A stretch of DNA of 64,000 nt from Dactylorhiza incarnata (GCA_033032865.1 JAWHQI010000001.1:1448001-1512000); one strand, 5' to 3'; numbered from the stretch's first letter, positions 1-11,378 are shown. Notes: generated by a model from the sequence alone, not told the origin. A program made the numbers and translations.

Positions 1-13
1 CATGTAAAAGTTA

Positions 14-1150
14 TAGCAACCCTGCATGGTGCAAGTGTTCTACCTTGGAGGACATATTCAATATACTGCCATGGAGTCTGAGTAAATATTACAAGAAGTG
101 ACTAGTGAACACTTTATCTCATTCAGATACAATGAACTTGTGTAGGGCGTGAAGACAAAATATTTGTTTAAAGAAGACTTGAGCAACACTCATTACAGTA
201 TATGGATGAGCCAAGGGAATGAAGTGAGCAGACTTGGGCAACATATCCAACATAACGAGAATGATGGGCTTCTCACTGGACTTGGGTAACCCTACGATGA
301 AATCCATGAATACACCTGACCATATCTGAGTGAGTAGATGTATAGGTTGTAGCAACCCGGGATGGTGTAAGTGTTCTACCTTGTTCTGTTGACATGTGAA
401 GCACTATGTGATGAAGTCTTGTACTGATCTTTGCATTCCCTTCCAATAGACCTTCGTATGCAAATGATGAAGCATCTCATGTACCTTCTTCATCGGCGTG
501 AGAATGAGTGTCCCTCAAAACCATCTCCATTGGTGGTGACTTTGATGCTAAGTACGTGTAGTTTTTGTAAAGAAAAGGCTCATCTCGAACAGTCCGGACA
601 TCGACTACTTCTTTCTGCTCGATTCTATATCGAAGGGTAGTGAGGGTTTCCGACCTAGAGATCTCTCTCAATATGCTATCAAGCAACTCTGTAGTGGGGC
701 TAGAGATAGCACGTAGTTGATCAACCTTTTCTTCTTGTCTTGAAAGAGTGTATGCGGCTTTTTTTAGTGTGTCAACTCGATTTCCACATAGAAGTCATAA
801 TTGAGTAGCTTGCTGACCCAATGTTGTTGCAATGAAGAGGCCAACTTCTGTTCAAACAAGTATTTCAAGATGAAGTGATCGGTGTGTGATCTTAAAGCGC
901 GGCACCAAAAATAAGGTTGTCAATGGTAATGTGCTAGTTGATAATTGTAGTATGCAATAAGATGGCTTTCCTTATGTAATATTGCCCCAATGCTCGTCCT
1001 GAATGCATTACAATCAACCTGGAACTCCTTGGTAAATCCAGGCAATTATAAGACTAAAGCGGCTAATAATGCGAAACATGCGGTTTGGTGTACATGAAAC
1101 CCCACCTCTGTACACTCTATCCACTGAAATGGTTGTCGCTTGAGTGTTGG
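14..1150 (-). pseudogene. Ty3/gypsy pol remnant (RNase H and integrase)
   Basis: Translating the minus strand from 1150 leftwards gives gypsy pol in its normal order, interrupted by stops. An RNase H stretch (about 1150-760) contains LPGFTKEFQVDCN and SHTDHFILKYL followed by QQHWVSKLLNYDF. Next come a linker (686-477), the integrase zinc-binding region (HHLHTKVYWKGMQ, then CFTCQQNK, about 460-365) and the start of the integrase core (MDFIVGLPKS, KSAHFIPLAHPY, 355-119). The core continues to about 46 as far as a degenerate HGS motif. At 46-14 the zinc-region tail (KVEHLHHAGLL) appears a second time, so the remnant also carries an internal rearrangement. The gag and LTR at 12420-13348, on the same strand and upstream, could belong to the same element; that link is inference. 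Non-functional. Confidence 0.8.
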
Positions 1151-1199
1151 TGCTTTATTATGATAATTTGTTTTGAATGATAAGCCATAATTTGTGTTA

Positions 1200-1290
1200 C
1201 GGAGAGAAAATGAATGACTTGATGTCCATAATGGACCAAGTCATATATATATATATGAAAATAAGGTAAATAACCATACAACATTTAACA
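1200..1290 (-). repeat. Ty1/copia 3' LTR fragment
   Basis: On the minus strand the polypurine tract TTGAGGGGGAG (about 1302-1291) ends the copia pol frame and is followed at 1290 by TGTTAAATGTTG, a normal LTR start. Only about 90 bp can be assigned before the gypsy remnant begins; the left end is not sharp. The pol stop codon lies immediately beside the purine tract. Confidence 0.6.
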
Positions 1291-1297
1291 CTCCCCC

Positions 1298-2632
1298 TCA
1301 AGTTGGGTCATGGGAACTTCCCAGACCTAACTTGTTACATATGAAGTTCATTCTGACCTCAGTAACTCCCTTTGTGAGAATATCAGCAACTTGGTCTCCA
1401 GTCTTCACATGGCTCAAGGAAATAAGACCTTCTTCATACTTCTCTCGTACGAAGTGACAGTCAACCTCGATGTGCTTTGTGCGTTCATGAAACACAGGAT
1501 TGGTTGCTATCTGTATTGCAGCTTGATTATCACACCATAACAGAGTTGGGTCATTGACAGGGTATCCGATTTCACAAAGGGTTTGTCTGATCCACATGAT
1601 CTCAGCAACGGTGTGTGACATAGCACGATACTCTGCCTCAGCACTAGATCTGGCGACAGTGGTCTGTTTCTTGCTCTTCCAGGAGACAAGATTTCCTCCC
1701 ATAAAAATAGTAAATCCTGTGGTAGACTTCCGAGTGGCTAAACAACCTGCCCAGTCGGAGTCACAGTAGGCCTCTATATTGGAATGACCACGATTCTTGT
1801 ATGATATTCCTAGACCAGGATCCTTCTTTATGTACCTAACAATGCGGAGAACAGAGTCCCATTGAGAGATAGTTGGGGTGGCCATGAACTGACTGACCTT
1901 ACTCACAGCACAGGCAATATCTGGGCGAGTCATAGTAAGGTAGTTAAGTTTTCCAACTACTCTACGATACTTCTCTGGCGAATCAAAAGATTTGCTCTCG
2001 GCATGAAGGCTCTTTTCTCCTGGTTCAAGGGGAGAATCCATAGTGCGGCAGTCAGATATTCCAAGATCAGATAACAGATCAAGGGCATATTTACGTTGAG
2101 AAACAAAGATAGAGTCGTCATGATCAGTAACTTCAATCCCAAGGAAGTATCGCAACAGCCCTAGATCTTTGGTTTGGAAGTTGGAGTGTAAGAACGCTTT
2201 GAGATCGGTTATCCCTTTAGGATCACTACCCGTGATGACAATATCATCAACATACACAATTAGGAGCACAGTACCAGCTGAGGAGTTCCGATAAAAGAGA
2301 GATGAGTCTTTGATACTCTTGGTAAGTCCGAATTTGGTGACAACAGACCGAAAGCGAGCAAACCACTGGCGCGGGGATTGTTTCAACCCATATAAAGAGG
2401 CAAGGAGACGACACACCTTGTTACGCTCCCCCTCAGCAACGAACCCAGGTGGTTGTTCCATAGACACCTCTTCCTCCAAGGACCCATGAAGGAACGCATT
2501 CTTGATATCCAACTGATGGAGAGGCCACCGGTGAGTGGCTGCAAGAGAGATCACGATCCGAATAGAGGACATCTTGGCAACAGGTGCAAACATTTCCTCA
2601 TAATCCACGCATAAGTTTGGGCATAACCGCAC
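1298..2632 (-). pseudogene. Ty1/copia pol fragment: reverse transcriptase and RNase H
   Basis: This 444-codon frame is the C-terminal half of a copia polyprotein. RT motifs appear in order: DYEEMFAPVAKMSSIR, LDIKNAFLHGSL, SLYGLKQSPRQW and the catalytic YVDD (about residues 126-129). RNase H follows with CDSDWAGC, SSAEAEYRAM and WCDNQAAI, and ends in VADILTKG. The reading frame is clean from about 2605 to the stop at 1298. The N-terminal side is broken: just upstream of DYEEMF, one missing base shifts the frame out of the usual copia motif, and about 30 bp further the copia similarity stops at the junction with the neighbouring Tat-like element. Gag, protease and integrase are absent. The element is therefore a deletion-truncated relic, although RT/RNase H is otherwise well preserved. 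Confidence 0.92.
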
Positions 2633-3047
2633 ATACCGCCGATCTCAGGGGTGCGAGGGCGTGGCCGATGGAAATGGATCCAGTATTGATACTTCTCGCG
2701 CTCGCACCCGCCTGGCGAACCATGTAATAATTCTTTTTTTATTCTTTTTTTGACAGCCTGTGAACTATGCTGTTAATTTGATGCCCCGACTAATCGCGGG
2801 ATTTTTCTTTCTTTATTATTACTCGCTCTACGTAATTGTTGTCTGTATTATACTCGCTAGTTCTTTTATTCAATGTTTTTTCTCGCGGCCTGCCTGGGAC
2901 TCGCCTCGCCTGACAGCGAACCGTCCCTGTTGCATCGCTGCGAGTGCGCGGGAGGTGGGTTGGTTCAAGTACCAAGGCGCATCGCCCCGAGATTCTGCTA
3001 ACCGCACCCCTGACGCCTCGATTCCTCCCCACCGCCTTTAGGTTTTT

Positions 3048-3055
3048 TATAAATA
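3048..3055 (+). promoter_or_regulatory. TATA box of the antisense gene
   Basis: TATAAATA lies 121 bp upstream of the ATG at 3176, in a C-rich, CT-repeat leader. The equivalent gene in the related element has the same TATAAATA 120 bp upstream of its ATG (22989-22996), so spacing and motif are conserved between the two families. Confidence 0.65.
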
Positions 3056-3175
3056 GGCCTCGTTACCAAAGTTAACCACCGCATTTATCGCTCTCGACCT
3101 CTGTCGTTTTCATTCTCGCTCCTCTCTCTCGCCTTCTTTTCTTTCTCGCTCTCGCACTCCATTTTCTCCAAGGCC

Positions 3176-5148
3176 ATGGGTGGCGACGGAGGCGACGCGG
3201 AAGGCCGGGCCAAGTGCGCGTGGACGTTCTGCGATCACTCCTTCAACTGCTCGCTTACAAAGAGCGAGTACCACTCCGTCGTAGCAAATTACATCTCGCC
3301 GGGGTTCTCGGCTCGCCACCCGTCGAAGACCGAGGCCATCAATAACCTCTACCCGGATGAGCTCGCCATCCCCGTGGCCCACTTCGAGGTGGGTCTACGG
3401 CTCCCGTTCTGGCCGGAGATCAACCAGGTACTCGCTCGCTCCTCTTTTTCCTTTCTCGCATTCGCTGATGATTTCTTTCTAACAGCTTTCCGCGAACCCA
3501 TCAGCTGCTCAAATATTACGGCGTGATCCCGGGTCAGATGACCCCCAACTCCATCGTTGTCATGGTAGGGTTCGCATGCTACCTGTGCGAGGAGCGGATC
3601 GAGTTCAGTTTGCCGGTCTTCCGCAAGTTGTTCTCCGTCCGGGCGAACAAGGATGGGACCGCCTTCTTCGCGAACCAACACACAAAAGTCTGCGAGGCGG
3701 TCAACAAAAGACACTATTGGCCGCATAAGTTTGTGTTCGTTAAGGGGCCCTTCAGCAACGTCCCCTTCTCGCCTCTCCAGCGCGACGAACCCACCTACCG
3801 CCCTCCGGTGCTTGGCGGCCACGAGGCCGCACTCTTCAAATATAGTTCAACAAACTTAGAGGTCACCTACCTCCGAAGGAATGTCGACTCGCTACTCCCC
3901 GTGCCGCCCGGAGCAGGTTCGACTCGCTTTCACTACCTTACTCGCGTTTCACCTTTTCTTTTTCTAACCTTGATCGTTATCCTAGACAGGGGAGCGAGAT
4001 CTTCCGCTCCCCCCCCCCTACGCGAGGGTCGGGACTATCTCCCCCGGCCTCCAGCTCGTGTCCGCCGCTGCTGCCGCGTGCCGAGAGACCCTCAGCACCT
4101 CTGCCTCCTCCAAGAAACGGCCCGCACCCGCGAGCCGCGGGTCGTCCCTTCCGCCTCCGCCGCCAAAGAAGAAGCAGTCCTCGCCCCTTGCAAAGGGGAA
4201 AGGACTAGCCGAAGGCCGGACCGGGGCTAAACCCCCAGCGGCCCCGCCCGCCGACAAGAGGGTCGAGAGGTCGCCGAGGTGGCCGCCGACGTGCCGGCCA
4301 CACCCGGCCCGATGGACCACCGAAATTTCGGCTTCGGCACCAAACACCGAGACGAGGTTGCCGAGCCATTGTTGGATTGGGACTTGGAGTCCAACAGGGT
4401 TTCGGTCTCCACCCTTCTCCCCTACTGGGTGGAGCAGGAGACCATCGGAGGGCAGACCTTCGCCTTGTCCTTTGGTCTCTATGGCCGTGAGGACACGGAC
4501 GACTTCGACACCCTCACCTCCAAGGCGCTCGCGCATGAGAGTGCGCGAGCCCAGCTTCACGCTCTGGAGCTCGCCCACATGACTGGTCGCCGCTGCCTCC
4601 AGGTGGAGAGGAACTCCGAGGACCTGAAGCGCGAGCTGAAGGAGGCGACCGAGGAGCTCGCCAACCTGAAGGAGAAGCAAGTGGTCTACGAGGGCCTTCT
4701 CGCTGGTCTAAAGGATGGGATGGTAAGTTTGCCGAGAACTTGCCTACTACTTTTCACAATATGTCTTCTTAACCCATTCGCTTTTTGCAGGACCCTGAGA
4801 CCGCGAACCAGCTGCTCGACCGCGAACCAGCTGCTCGCCCGCAAGACGGAACTAGAGAAGGAGGTCGCGGTGCTGAAGGCCCAGAATCAAGAGCTGGTTC
4901 AGGCAGCCCTACCTCCACCTCCTCGAAGCCCCAGGACCCAGAGGAGCGAGAAGCGCGCGGAGGAAGTGATGCGGGACAACGCTATCGGGGCGGCGAGGCA
5001 CATCTTCACCACTCTCAAGGGGGGCAGGCTTCTTTTTGCCGACGCGGCGCAGCTCACCGTCGAGGAGGTGGTCCCGGAGCTGTTCAAGCCGATCCCTCTC
5101 AGCGAAGATAGCGAGAGCGAGCAATCCGCCGGCGATTCTCCGATGTAA
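3176..5148 (+). pseudogene. Antisense retroelement gene with PF04195-type domain, frameshifted
   Basis: Four exons can be placed by homology with the gene at 23116-25021: 3176-3427, 3505-3916, 3990-4722 and 4791-5148, all with GT-AG introns. Exons 1-2 encode the putative gypsy-type transposon domain (HFEVGLRLPFWPE, YGVIPGQMTPN, GFACYLCEE, VFRKLF). Exon 3 is a proline- and lysine-rich linker followed by a helical, coiled-coil-like region; exon 4 ends in an acidic serine-rich tail. Two lesions break it. A one-base shift lies near 4260-4280. A perfect 19-bp tandem duplication (4799-4817 and 4818-4836) shifts the frame in exon 4; without it the coiled-coil frame continues to the stop at 5146. The biochemical role of this protein family is unknown. 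It lies opposite to the host retroelement and has its own TATA box. Confidence 0.75.
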
Positions 5149-5872
5149 ACTTTTCTTTCAATTCAAATTTTTTGTAAGGCGAGAATCGCCCCTTTTGTGT
5201 AACCCTTTTCGAGAACATAATGAAAAATGCTTTTCCCTTAAGTTTCATTTCCTTTACTTTGTTTTCTTGTTGCCACTCGCTTGCGCGCTCGCGCCTCCGC
5301 GTTCTCATGCACTCGCTCGCGCGCTCGCGCCTTGACGAACGTATCACACGCGCATCCGCGCTTTGCTCGAGCACTAGCGTATCCACATACTCGCGTACGC
5401 GCACACTCGTGCGCACGAGCACTCGTGTGCACGAGCACTCGCGTGCTCGCGCCTCTTCTGGGCGCGTAGCCTCGGCGTTAAGTCTTGGGCGGCCAAAGCC
5501 TTTCCACCATATTCGCAGGCCTCGGCGAGAGACTCGCCCGAATTTTTTCTTGCATCCATTCTGATAGGCTCTCGCCTGGGTGCTCTCGCCGAGCAAGTAC
5601 CTATTTTGGTAGGCCCACTCGCATATACTGACCAAGAGCCTTGTCGATTTTTGTTGCATTCTTTTCGGTAGGTTTTCGCCTTGGTGCTCTCGCCGTTCGA
5701 GTGCCCATTTTGGTAGGCCCACTCACAAACCCTAGTCGTTAGAACCTCTTCCAGAATATTCCTTCTCTTGCCACTGAGATAGCTTACGGTCCTGCCAGCT
5801 AAGTGAGAGCCTAGTCGAGAAACCCGTTTGAGACGATCCAACTCATACACTTTCACCTACCTCCCCCTATCC
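5149..5872 (+). other. Non-coding flank with two diverged ~108-bp repeats
   Basis: There is no gene here. After the stop of the antisense gene come a stretch of alternating CTCGCG/GCGCTCG words (5270-5470) and two diverged direct repeats (about 5540-5617 and 5648-5727), both ending in ATTTTGGTAGGCCCACTC. The long open frames on both strands here come from GC-rich simple sequence. Confidence 0.6.
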
Positions 5873-7146
5873 AAGAATCAACCCGACCCACCGGCTAGTG
5901 ATAGCCCGGCAGCGGGGTCGACCTGGGGAAGTCGAGATCTTCACGAACCCTTGTCAGCCTCTCCAGAGATCAACCTGAACCCGCCGGCTAGTGAGAACCC
6001 GGCAGCGAAACCGATCTGAGCACTCCAGCACCTCAAGAAACTGTCAGCCTCTCTAGAGATCAACCTGACCCACCGGCTAGTGAGAGCCTAGCAGCGGAAT
6101 CGATCTGGGACACTCCAGCACCTCAAGAAACCTTGTCAGCCTCTCCAGAGATCCAACCTGAACCAACCAGCTAGTGAGAGCCCGGCAACGGAATCGATCT
6201 GGGGCACTCCAGCACCTCAAGAAACCTTGGCAGCCTCTCCAGAGATCAACTTGAACCAAACGGCTAGTGAGAGCCCGGCAGCGGAATCGATCTAGGGCAC
6301 TCCAGCACCTCAAGAAACCTTGTCAGCCTCTCCAGAGATCAACCTGAACCCACCGGCTAGTGAGAGCCTAGCAGCGGAATCGATCTGGGGCACTCCAGCA
6401 CCTCAAGAAACCTTGTCAGCCTCTCCAGAGATCAACTTGAACCCACCGGCTAGTGAGAGCACGGCAGCGGAATCGATCTGGGGCACTCCAGCACCTCAAG
6501 AAATCTTGTCAGCCTCTCCAGAGATCAACGTGAACTCACCGGCTAGTGAGAGCCCGGCAGCGGAATCGATCTGGGGCACTCTAACACCTCAAGAAACCTT
6601 GTCAGCCTCTCCAGAGATCAACCTGAATCCACCGGCTAGTGAGAGCCCGGCAGCGGAATCGATCTGGGGCACTTCAGAACCTCAAGAAACCTTGTCAGCC
6701 TCTCCAGAGATCAACCTGAACCCACCGGCTAGTGAGAGCCTGGAAGCGGAATCAATCTGGGGCACTCTAGCACCTCAAGAAACCTTGTCAGCCTCTCCAG
6801 AGATCAACCTGAACCCACGGGCTAGTGAGAGCCCGGCAGCGGAATCGATCTGGGGCACTCCAGCACCTCAAGAAACCTTGCCACCCTCTCCATAGATCAA
6901 CCTGAACCCACCGGCTAGTGAGAGCCCGGCAGCAGAATCGATCAGGGGCACTCCAGCACCTCAAGAAACCTTGCCAGCTCTCCAGAGATCAACCTGAACC
7001 CAACGGCTAGTGGGAGCCCGGCAGCGGAATCGATCTGGAGCACTCCAGCACCTCAAGAAACCTTGTCAGCCTTTCCAGAGATCAACTTGACCCCACCGGC
7101 TAGTGAGAGACCGGCAGCGGAATCGATCTGGGGCACTCCAGCACCA
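5873..7146. repeat. 93-bp minisatellite, about 14 units
   Basis: The phrase CAGCCTCTCCAGAGATCAAC recurs at 5955, 6045, 6137, 6231, 6324, 6417, 6510, 6603, 6696 and 6789, then in altered form to 7067. The period is exactly 93 in the centre and 90-94 towards the edges. Units differ by a few bases each. Because 93 is a multiple of three, a 31-residue peptide repeat stays open for 191 codons (6320-6895); edge units contain indels that break it, so coding is doubtful. In the element's sense the array lies downstream of gag, a place where Tat/Ogre-type elements are known to bear tandem repeats. Confidence 0.95.
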
Positions 7147-7195
7147 AAGCACATCATATGAACATAACAGAAAAGAACAATAAACTTATACCAAT

Positions 7196-7678
7196 TTAAC
7201 ATATACCTATATCTCTGGTGTAGTAGACCATGTCCAGCTCCCTGAACCCCTCGGGGGTTGGTGCGAAAAGCTCCAACTCATAGAACGTGCTTCCACCACT
7301 CGTCGCTCGCGCCTTCCCCACTCGCTCCACGAGCTCCCCGACTGGGCCCGCTCTCGCCAGGCTGGGACTCGCCGGGCTGGCACTCGTCGGGCTGGCACTC
7401 GCCGGGCTGGGAAAAAGTTCCCGCCCAGCGAGGTCTCGCCCTTGCACCTCGCTGACTGCCTCCTTCCCTGCTCTCTGCCCAGGGACGGCCTCGCCTACCT
7501 CCGGCAGCGGGACGACCTGCGGCTCTGGGGTTGAGATCTCGCCTCGCGCCACGGCGAAAGCGAGATTGATTGTCTCGAGCACCTCCCTGCGAAGATCTGT
7601 CAGCATTCCCGTCGTCACCGGCGAACCAGATGATGACGAACCGCCGAAACCGGCCTCTCGCTCACCCTCTCCATCCAT
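7196..7678 (-). pseudogene. Gag N-terminal-like frame of the Tat-like element
   Basis: A 160-codon frame starts 37 bp inside the primer-site-like sequence, where gag of such elements begins. It opens acidic and glycine/serine-rich (MDGEGEREAGFGG), then has a short helical segment (LTDLRREVLETINLAFAVAR) and a proline/alanine-rich stretch with repeated SPASAS words. No capsid or zinc-knuckle motif is visible, so only the beginning of gag remains before the minisatellite. The same position in the related element holds a similar short frame (27619-27365). The assignment depends on position more than sequence. Confidence 0.5.
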
Positions 7679-7714
7679 GTTACCTCCTTGGGAATTTCTT
7701 GTACCAGTTGCGTT

Positions 7715-7731
7715 CCACGCTCACCGCACCA
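7715..7731 (-). promoter_or_regulatory. Probable primer binding site, 5' Tat-like element
   Basis: On the minus strand TGGTGCGGTGAGCGTGG follows the LTR end after 4 bases. The identical 17 bases sit at 27658-27674 beside the other Tat-like LTR, with a 3-base gap. It starts with the TGG expected for a tRNA CCA end; the matching tRNA was not identified. Confidence 0.6.
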
Positions 7732-7735
7732 AAAA

Positions 7736-8501
7736 TGTTGGAACAGAGAATCGGCCCAACGAGGAGTTCGGACCCCTGAAAGGGGGCAGCTAGCACTTAC
7801 TGATCCCACGGAGGAACCTGACCGAAGACTTAGAGCTAGAAACCGACCATTGGCTACAGTGTGGAGGTCCCACCACACACCCGGAAGATCTTTAGAGCGC
7901 TTCTCATCTTAAGCCAAAACTGAAGTCGGGCACCTTGGAAAGCTGAAGGAGCTAACCAAAGGCGTCCTAAGGAGAAGCAAAAAGATCTAGAATGCTCTCT
8001 AAAGGTGCCCTTCAGGGTCTATTTATAGCTTTTCTTTACTGGTCTGTTGATAGCGCAACTCCGCCTTTTGGTTTTGCTAGACGCACCCCAAACTGGTCTG
8101 TTAACAGCCAAACTCCGCTGTTCCGGAGGGCTATTGGCAGCCCACCAAGGGTATCAGGGTAAATTCACCTGTAGACCCTTGCCGGGCGAGTGGCCTGTGA
8201 AGGAGACACTCGCCTTTCTCCATGTGAGCTAGACTCGCAAGATCTCCTCTTGCGAGTGGAGGGGAGCCCCCACTCGCCTCGCCAGACTGGTACTGCGAGA
8301 CCTCGCTTGACTCACTCTGGCTAAATGCACCCCAGAGCGATGTTATGCTGTCTCGCCTCGTCATGCGCCACTCGCGAGAACGGCTTTCTGATTCGCCTCA
8401 CTTCGCCTTGGCCGGATGCTCGCCGCGAGTCGACGAGTACTCTTTGACCCGCCTACTGTCGATTTCCCTTTTCATCCCCTTGGCGAACACTGGGTTGTAC
8501 A
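7736..8501 (-). repeat. 5' LTR of the left Tat-like element
   Basis: Bounded on the plus strand by TGTTGGAACAG and GTTGTACA (766 bp). A minus-strand TATA box (TATAAATAG) lies at 8019-8027, matching the promoter position in the related 679-bp LTRs. The next five bases, CGGTG (8502-8506), would be the target duplication, but the other copy is lost with the 3' end. Confidence 0.75.
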
Positions 8502-8506
8502 CGGTG

Positions 8507-8977
8507 AGACCCTGAATAAATGATCCGGCAACTATAGTAGCTAGGACGTAACAGGCAAGCAATAACTAATTAATGATGCATACAACTAAGTTAATATTTC
8601 TTAAAGTAAGAGGCTTGTTTTATTTGGGAGGGAAAATTAGGCAATGAATTCAAAGGAAACTATTTACAAAAAGGCATAAATTTTATTTTGGAAACAAATT
8701 AAAAAACCCAAAAATTCTGCATAAAGAGGGGTCGTTTCCCAAGAGAAGCACAGTCGGTCATTGCTAGAGGAAACGAAACTTTGTTTCCTCTGCCGACCGT
8801 AGACCTCCCTGAGTTCGATCGGTTTCCGACACCAGCAACGAGAATCCGCTCCAGAGCCACGTCGCCTCCTCCCTCCTGGTTCTCAGTCAATCAGAGTGAA
8901 CCCTGACGGAGAGGGTGGTGTGACCTCCCAGCAAACGATCTGTCGCCGCCCAGCAAGTTCTGAAGCCACTCGATCAG

Positions 8978-9019
<42 letters not shown>

Positions 9020-10267
9020 CGTCATCCTCCTCTCAGATCGTCGTCGACATCAGCATCCTATTCCGACGATTTGACTCCCTGTTCAATCCATTCGAAGATC
9101 GGCCAGTTCTTCCCGCCTCTTCTGAGTCGACAGCAGCGAGCACTTGAAGCACCAGCTGGAACTCTTCGACAACAGTCCTTGTGAGAAGGGTCGAGGTGGT
9201 TTCCTCCCTGCAGTAGATTTGAGTATGCTCGGTAAATTCCGCCCCTCTCCTTGCTCCCATTAATTAGCATAGTAGTATGCAATTGAATTAATTAGTAAGT
9301 GCTTGTCTCGAACGTTCAAAACTATTTTTATTGCCGTTATCCATAAATTGTTGATGTGATTAAGCTTTTCGTAAAATCGCAAAGTCTCGTTTTGATTTGA
9401 ATCGTTACGTGCTTGAGAATTTCTCTCCGAATAACGATAAACAATTTAAAGGAGGTTCAACATTTGAAAGTGATTTGCGCGCGTAAAATTCGACTTGGCC
9501 CTCTCGGCCTACTCCAAGTTAAATCAAGCGCTTAAAAATAACTTATTTTAGAAACCCTAGTTTTGGTCTCCATCAGATGTTTTTTTCCTTTCACTACAAA
9601 TTCCGTCTTATGTTAGCTGCAATTTCAATTTAATTTTCCAATGTGACCACCCAACTATATACCAAAAAAAATGTTGCATCCTACCAACGGGAGTATGAGC
9701 ATATTCATTGAGAAAGATGTCCCTTACATCAGCCATTTAAATTCAAAACACATTGGACTACTTTTAACTTTGTTTCCGTCAACCACAGCTGCTACTGCAA
9801 AATGGTTGTATGGGTGTTAGGATGCACCACAATCTCTTAATAGCATTGTACTACCTGTGCCAATTGGGATATAAATAGCTCTGCATGTGCATGACCATGT
9901 GACTCTCATTGTCTAATAGTTGAGAAGTCCTATCATTTCATGCATAGACACTTGAAGAATCATTAGAGATCCTTTATTTGTTGTTGAAATTGTTTATGTG
10001 GTTTCTTTATTGTAATTTCTCCTTTTGTCCCTTTTCATTTGAGCTCTAACACAAAGATTTGCTTTATGCCCTAGCATTTGTGTCCTGAAAAGTATTTTCT
10101 CATTGCACCTTAAACAGAGTCCCCTAACTCTCATCCATTTTAGCTATGAATACATTCTAGAGGAACTATTACATGTCCTGAAATGTGCACGATGATGTTG
10201 ATGCTCTCTCAACAATTGTCTAAATTGCTTGGTAGTGTGAAAGTTAGCACTCAAGCATAATTAGCAA
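8507..10267. other. Unassigned stretch with hairpin, poly-G run and TATA-like site
   Basis: No coding region or known element is recognised. Visible structure: a hairpin with 9-bp arms AGAGGAAAC/GTTTCCTCT at 8766-8774 and 8783-8791, flanked by a further short inverted pair; a run of 41 G at 8979-9019; and TATAAATAG near 9872 in AT-rich sequence. The stretch may be old LTR material, but no boundary could be drawn. Confidence 0.5.
8979..9019 (+). repeat. 41-base poly-G run
   Basis: Forty-one consecutive G are flanked by unique sequence (ATCAGC before, CGTCATCC after). It could form G-quadruplexes and its length is likely unstable or misread. A glycine-rich frame crossing it is an artefact. Confidence 0.95.
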
Positions 10268-10272
10268 CGATG

Positions 10273-10662
10273 TGTTATGGATTCTATGACGTTATTTATC
10301 TACAGTCTTATTACTGAGTCAAGTTATGGGCTTCGGGCCCAATTACTATGTTGTCTCTGCTATTGTGTTTTATTATATGGTTATGTCTGTAGCCCGCTCG
10401 TTAGGGTGTATTGGATTTATTGTTGTATTAGGTTTTATTAGGTTGTGTCGGGTTATTTGCACAAATACCCCAATATGCTCTATTTAAGGGACCATTGGGG
10501 TCTTTGTATGTGGTATCAAAGAAAGAAGTTCTAATTCCTTGTCCCATGTCTGAGATCTTGATAACTCACTCCTCTAACAAGCAAACCCCGCTTAGGCAAC
10601 CGCGGTTACGGCTCCATAGTATCTCCTCCGCCTCCGGCCACCACTCCGGCAAGCTCATAACA
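10273..10662 (+). repeat. Left LTR of TRIM-like element
   Basis: Begins TGTTATGG and ends CATAACA. Pairs with 11959-12345. Contains CTATTTAAGGGACC, a TATA-like promoter word, in both copies. Confidence 0.88.
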
Positions 10663-10665
10663 AAC

Positions 10666-10679
10666 TGGTATCAGAGCCC
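10666..10679 (+). promoter_or_regulatory. Primer binding site (Met tRNA type)
   Basis: TGGTATCAGAGCCC follows the left LTR after three bases; this is the usual plant initiator-methionine primer site. Confidence 0.85.
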
Positions 10680-11378
10680 TCCTTCCTCCCTTCGCTCCTC
10701 TTCCGCTGCGAATCCAGGCCCCGTCAAGTTTCGTCGTTGTTTTCTCATTCCAGCCAAGATCAAGTCGCTACTTTGTCGTTCCAGAACGCACACTTTCGTC
10801 GTTCGGTTCTCATCCGTTGTTTTCGTTCTAGACGCTGCTTCGTCGACCTCACCCGCAGGTACCCCCATCGTTCTTCATCCACCACGCTCGCCAGCGCTCG
10901 CAGATGACATCTCCCCCCCCATCGACACTTCCTCATGCCATCCCTGCAAGCAAGCCAGGTTCCTTCAGCCTGATCCAGCTTCAGTCTGCTACTCCTTCCT
11001 CGTCCGCTTCCCAGACAGGTTCATTCCGCTTCGTCGACTTCCGCACGTCGGCAACAGAAAGTCGTTTCCGCTTCTACCGGTCGTCCGTTGTTTCCTCAGT
11101 TTGACAAATCGCTCAGACAGCCGCTCAGCTTTCACTAACATCAGACGCCAGAGCAGCTCCCTCGAGCCCCGGCCCCAGCGCACGCGTCTCACTTGACCTC
11201 ATCGCACGCTGCCTTTATCCTTCGAGCCTTGTGTCGCTCAACTGTGCAGTTGTTCTCGTATCGAGCACACCACAGCAACGGCGACACCTCTGTCGGTTGC
11301 ATTATTAATTCCTCAAAGAGAATTAATTAATTAATCAATCCCTGGATTAATTAATTATTAATTCTTTATACTTGCAAT

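Larger units (their letters stand above)
2650..8501 (-). mobile_element. Tat-like non-autonomous LTR retrotransposon, 3' LTR lost
   Basis: Sense is on the minus strand. The 5' LTR is at the right (7736-8501), followed leftwards by a primer-site-like sequence, a short gag-type frame (7678-7196), a 93-bp minisatellite (7146-5873) and an opposite-strand gene with the putative gypsy-type transposon domain (3176-5148). It has no pol and no left LTR; the left edge meets truncated copia DNA near 2650, so one deletion probably removed the 3' LTR and the copia 5' half together. The LTR terminus (GTTGTACA) and the primer region match the complete relative at 20144-28356, which supports the assignment. 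Tat-lineage elements are known to carry antisense extra ORFs and 3' tandem repeats. Confidence 0.75.

Noticed and set aside
5099..5722. 207-codon minus-strand ORF
   Set aside because: It lies over GC-rich CTCGCG simple sequence and the ~108-bp repeats; the peptide is low complexity.
6320..6895. 191-codon ORF of 31-residue repeats
   Set aside because: It exists because the minisatellite period is a multiple of three; edge units contain indels and stops, and the strand is opposite to the element's sense.
8896..9147. Glycine-rich ORF across the poly-G run
   Set aside because: The frame depends on the exact length of a 41-base homopolymer and has no domain.
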